Shown here: piece by piece, positions 62,286 to 64,000 of the stretch
How positions within the stretch are numbered: position 1 is the first letter of the stretch
Layout of the letters: every line of letters starts with the position of its first letter
From: Flavobacterium suncheonense GH29-5 = DSM 17707
Lineage (GTDB): Bacteria; Bacteroidota; Bacteroidia; Flavobacteriales; Flavobacteriaceae
Direction of reading: 5' to 3'
Length of the DNA stretch: 64,000 nt
Assembly (NCBI RefSeq): GCF_000430025.1
Contig: NZ_KE387020.1
Coordinates: 62,001 to 126,000 of the forward strand
Notes under the pieces: model-generated
What the model was told of the DNA's origin: nothing
The model's database searches: none
The model's input: the letters and a program-made list of their open reading frames with translations, nothing else
Program-made: the position numbers and the translations under genes

Positions 62286-62393
62286 ACGCCAATGTTAACC
62301 GGCATGATTTCCTATAAATTTAACAACTTATTCGTAAAACAAACAATAAATCTATACTTATTTTAAAAAAAAATCTGTTTTTAACTGTTTTTT

Positions 62394-64000
62394 TTAGAAC
62401 AAAAGCAATCCGTTTTGCCTTAATTTTTCAATGGGTTTGGAAAACCAGAACAGTTCAAAATCTTCCAGATTGGAATTTTCGTAATCGGTTTTTATATCTT
62501 GAAAGGTAAGTTTCCTGTCGTTCTGAACCGCTATTTTGGACAAAAGCTGCAACAGCCAGAAACCTCTTTCTTTATCGGTTACGATTTCAAAAGCCTCCTG
62601 TTTTCCGTGAAACGTGAACTGCATCATTTCCCACGAATTTCCTTTTTTGCTTTTGGTAAACGTTTCCACATAAGGAAGTGAGCCAATCCAGACGATTTTC
62701 GCATTCGGTTTCGTCGCAAAAGAATTCGTTTCCTGTAAACAGTTGTAAATGAAATCCCGCGCCACTTTTGTTCTTGGGATTTTAAAGTCGAACCAGTCCT
62801 GCAACGGATAATCAAAACAGATGCCGTGCATATAGTTCAAGAGCGATTTCTTCAGCCCGAAACTGAATTTATCGTGATTGATGCCGGTTTTGTCTTTAAA
62901 CTGCACATCGTTATTGGCAAAAGTGATGTCGTTCCGTTCGGGAATTACGCCAAACTCTTCCGGGAACATTCCTACCGGACTGTGTGCTGTCATCGCAAAC
63001 TGATGCCAAAATCCGGACTGCAAAATCCCTAATTCAAACATCTGACGCACCATTTCCAGACTGTCTACGGTTTCCTGAATGGTTTGTGTCGGATAACCGT
63101 ACATTAAATAAGCGTGCACCATGATGCCGGCTTCGGTGAAATTTCGGGTTACTTTGGCAACTTGTTCTACGGTTACACCTTTTTTAATTAAATTCAGTAA
63201 TCGGTCAGAAGCAACTTCCAAACCTCCGGAAACCGCGATACAACCAGACGCTTTGAGCAAAACGCACAAATCAGCCGTAAAACTCTTCTCAAAACGGATG
63301 TTCGTCCACCAGGTAACCGTTAAATTCCGTCGCAGAATTTCCAAAGCGACTTCCCGCATTAACGCAGGCGGTGCAGCTTCGTCCACAAAATGGAAACCAT
63401 TGTGACCGGTTTGCGCAATGAGTTCTTCCATCCGATCGACCAATGTCTTGGCGGCAATCGGCTCGTAAATTTTGATGTAATCCAGTGAAATATCACAGAA
63501 CGTACATTTGCCCCAATAACAGCCATGTGCCATCGTTAGTTTGTTCCAACGCCCGTCGCTCCACAAACTGTGCATCGGGTTGGCAATTTCGATTACGGAG
63601 ATATAATTTTCTAGTGGTAAATCGGTGTAATCCGGCGTTCCTACTTCGCTTTGCTTGTAATCGTGACGCAGTGTATTGTTTTTGTAAACCACTTTTTCAT
63701 CTTCAAGAAGAAAGGTCCGCTTAAATTCGTGATGCTCCGGATGATTTACATGGTTGTGCAACAGTTCGACCGGTAATTCGCCGTCGTCTAACGTGATAAA
63801 ATCGAAAAACTCAAAAACTCTTTGGTCTTTTACTTCGCGCAATTCCGTATTCGGAAAACCGCCTCCCATCGAGACTTTTAGATTTGGATAATGGGCTCTG
63901 ATAAATTGCGCACAGCGAAAGGCGCTGTAAAGATTCCCAGGAAACGGAACGGAAAAGCAGACTAATTTCGGTTGAACCTCCTTCAGTTTTCGCTCCAATA
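62394..64000 (-). CDS. B12-binding domain radical SAM protein, 5' end outside window
   Basis: The frame is open to the right edge, so the N-terminus is missing. The visible 534 residues start with part of a B12-binding fold (VCFSVPFPGNLYSAFRCAQF and MGGGFPNTEL), followed by a radical SAM domain with the cluster motif CYWGKCTFCDISLDY (CxxxCxxC). The family includes methylthiotransferase-like and methyltransferase enzymes with varied substrates. The C-terminal about 200 residues are not assignable. Substrate unknown. Confidence 0.85.
   Translation of the reverse strand, partial: LERKLKEVQPKLVCFSVPFPGNLYSAFRCAQFIRAHYPNLKVSMGGGFPNTELREVKDQRVFEFFDFITLDDGELPVELLHNHVNHPEHHEFKRTFLLEDEKVVYKNNTLRHDYKQSEVGTPDYTDLPLENYISVIEIANPMHSLWSDGRWNKLTMAHGCYWGKCTFCDISLDYIKIYEPIAAKTLVDRMEELIAQTGHNGFHFVDEAAPPALMREVALEILRRNLTVTWWTNIRFEKSFTADLCVLLKASGCIAVSGGLEVASDRLLNLIKKGVTVEQVAKVTRNFTEAGIMVHAYLMYGYPTQTIQETVDSLEMVRQMFELGILQSGFWHQFAMTAHSPVGMFPEEFGVIPERNDITFANNDVQFKDKTGINHDKFSFGLKKSLLNYMHGICFDYPLQDWFDFKIPRTKVARDFIYNCLQETNSFATKPNAKIVWIGSLPYVETFTKSKKGNSWEMMQFTFHGKQEAFEIVTDKERGFWLLQLLSKIAVQNDRKLTFQDIKTDYENSNLEDFELFWFSKPIEKLRQNGLLLF

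Overview
The window looks like chromosomal DNA from a member of the Flavobacteriaceae, most likely Flavobacterium or a close relative. The evidence is: a type B T9SS (gliding-motility-type) C-terminal domain; a TonB-dependent receptor with a carboxypeptidase-like N-terminal domain; LytS/LytTR genes with 2TM-domain neighbours; an archaeal-type prolyl-tRNA synthetase; almost no Shine-Dalgarno sequences; and many Bacteroidetes-type promoters (-7 box TAnnTTTG, sometimes with TTG about 19-21 bp upstream). No rRNA, prophage, insertion sequence or CRISPR array was seen. Coding density is high, and the only gene-free stretch over 300 bp is 3585-3892.

Layout. 1-4708 holds a truncated FUSC-type membrane protein, malate:quinone oxidoreductase, RuvX and DapD. 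4719-12866 is a lipopolysaccharide/surface-glycan block with strand alternating gene by gene: a GT9 heptosyltransferase-like protein, a sugar epimerase, GT2 enzymes, two paralogous WaaP-like kinases flanking a YejM/PbgA-like sulfatase-fold membrane protein, and a rhamnosyltransferase-like protein. 12884-23488 is one nine-gene minus-strand run that appears to be an operon for a pseudaminic-type nonulosonic acid and its transfer. It contains PseB, PseC, an aldo/keto reductase, an SpsF-type cytidylyltransferase fused to a class III aminotransferase, a double GNAT protein, PseI, a PhyH-type oxygenase, a large glycosyltransferase-like protein and a GT2-like protein. The UDP-sugar hydrolase PseG is not among them.

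23624-28662 holds housekeeping genes (threonylcarbamoyl-AMP synthase, CCA-adding enzyme, heme A synthase) and an MsbA-like exporter. 28643-31639 is a LytTR regulator / 2TM / 2TM / LytS kinase-2TM fusion / 55-residue membrane protein module, followed by a TPR protein and a TonB-dependent receptor. 34766-40896 has small enzymes (YciI, MmcQ, VOC), a ClC-HPP membrane pair, a pRiA4b ORF-3-like protein, a nucleoid-associated protein and a DUF4242 protein preceded by a possible structured RNA. 40996-46994 holds a POTRA/beta-barrel protein, an ABC exporter and a T9SS-secreted protein. 47067-55808 contains TypA, ribosomal protein S20, two identical tRNA-Glu genes, ProS, a Trp/Tyr/Gly-rich lipoprotein, a FadL-like porin, RimO and a YdcH-like protein. 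55850-59425 is a three-gene biotin-dependent acyl-CoA carboxylase operon. The right end has a YfbU-family protein, a CHASE4 hybrid histidine kinase and a truncated B12-binding radical SAM protein.

The main theme is envelope biology: LPS core phosphorylation and its control, a nonulosonic-acid glycan, and outer-membrane and T9SS proteins. Most unusual are the PseG-less operon with its cytidylyltransferase-aminotransferase fusion, the YejM-like protein between two kinases, the kinase-2TM fusion module, two candidate RNA structures (upstream of the DUF4242 gene and of rpsT), and several short 7-8 bp tandem repeat arrays lying on or next to promoters.
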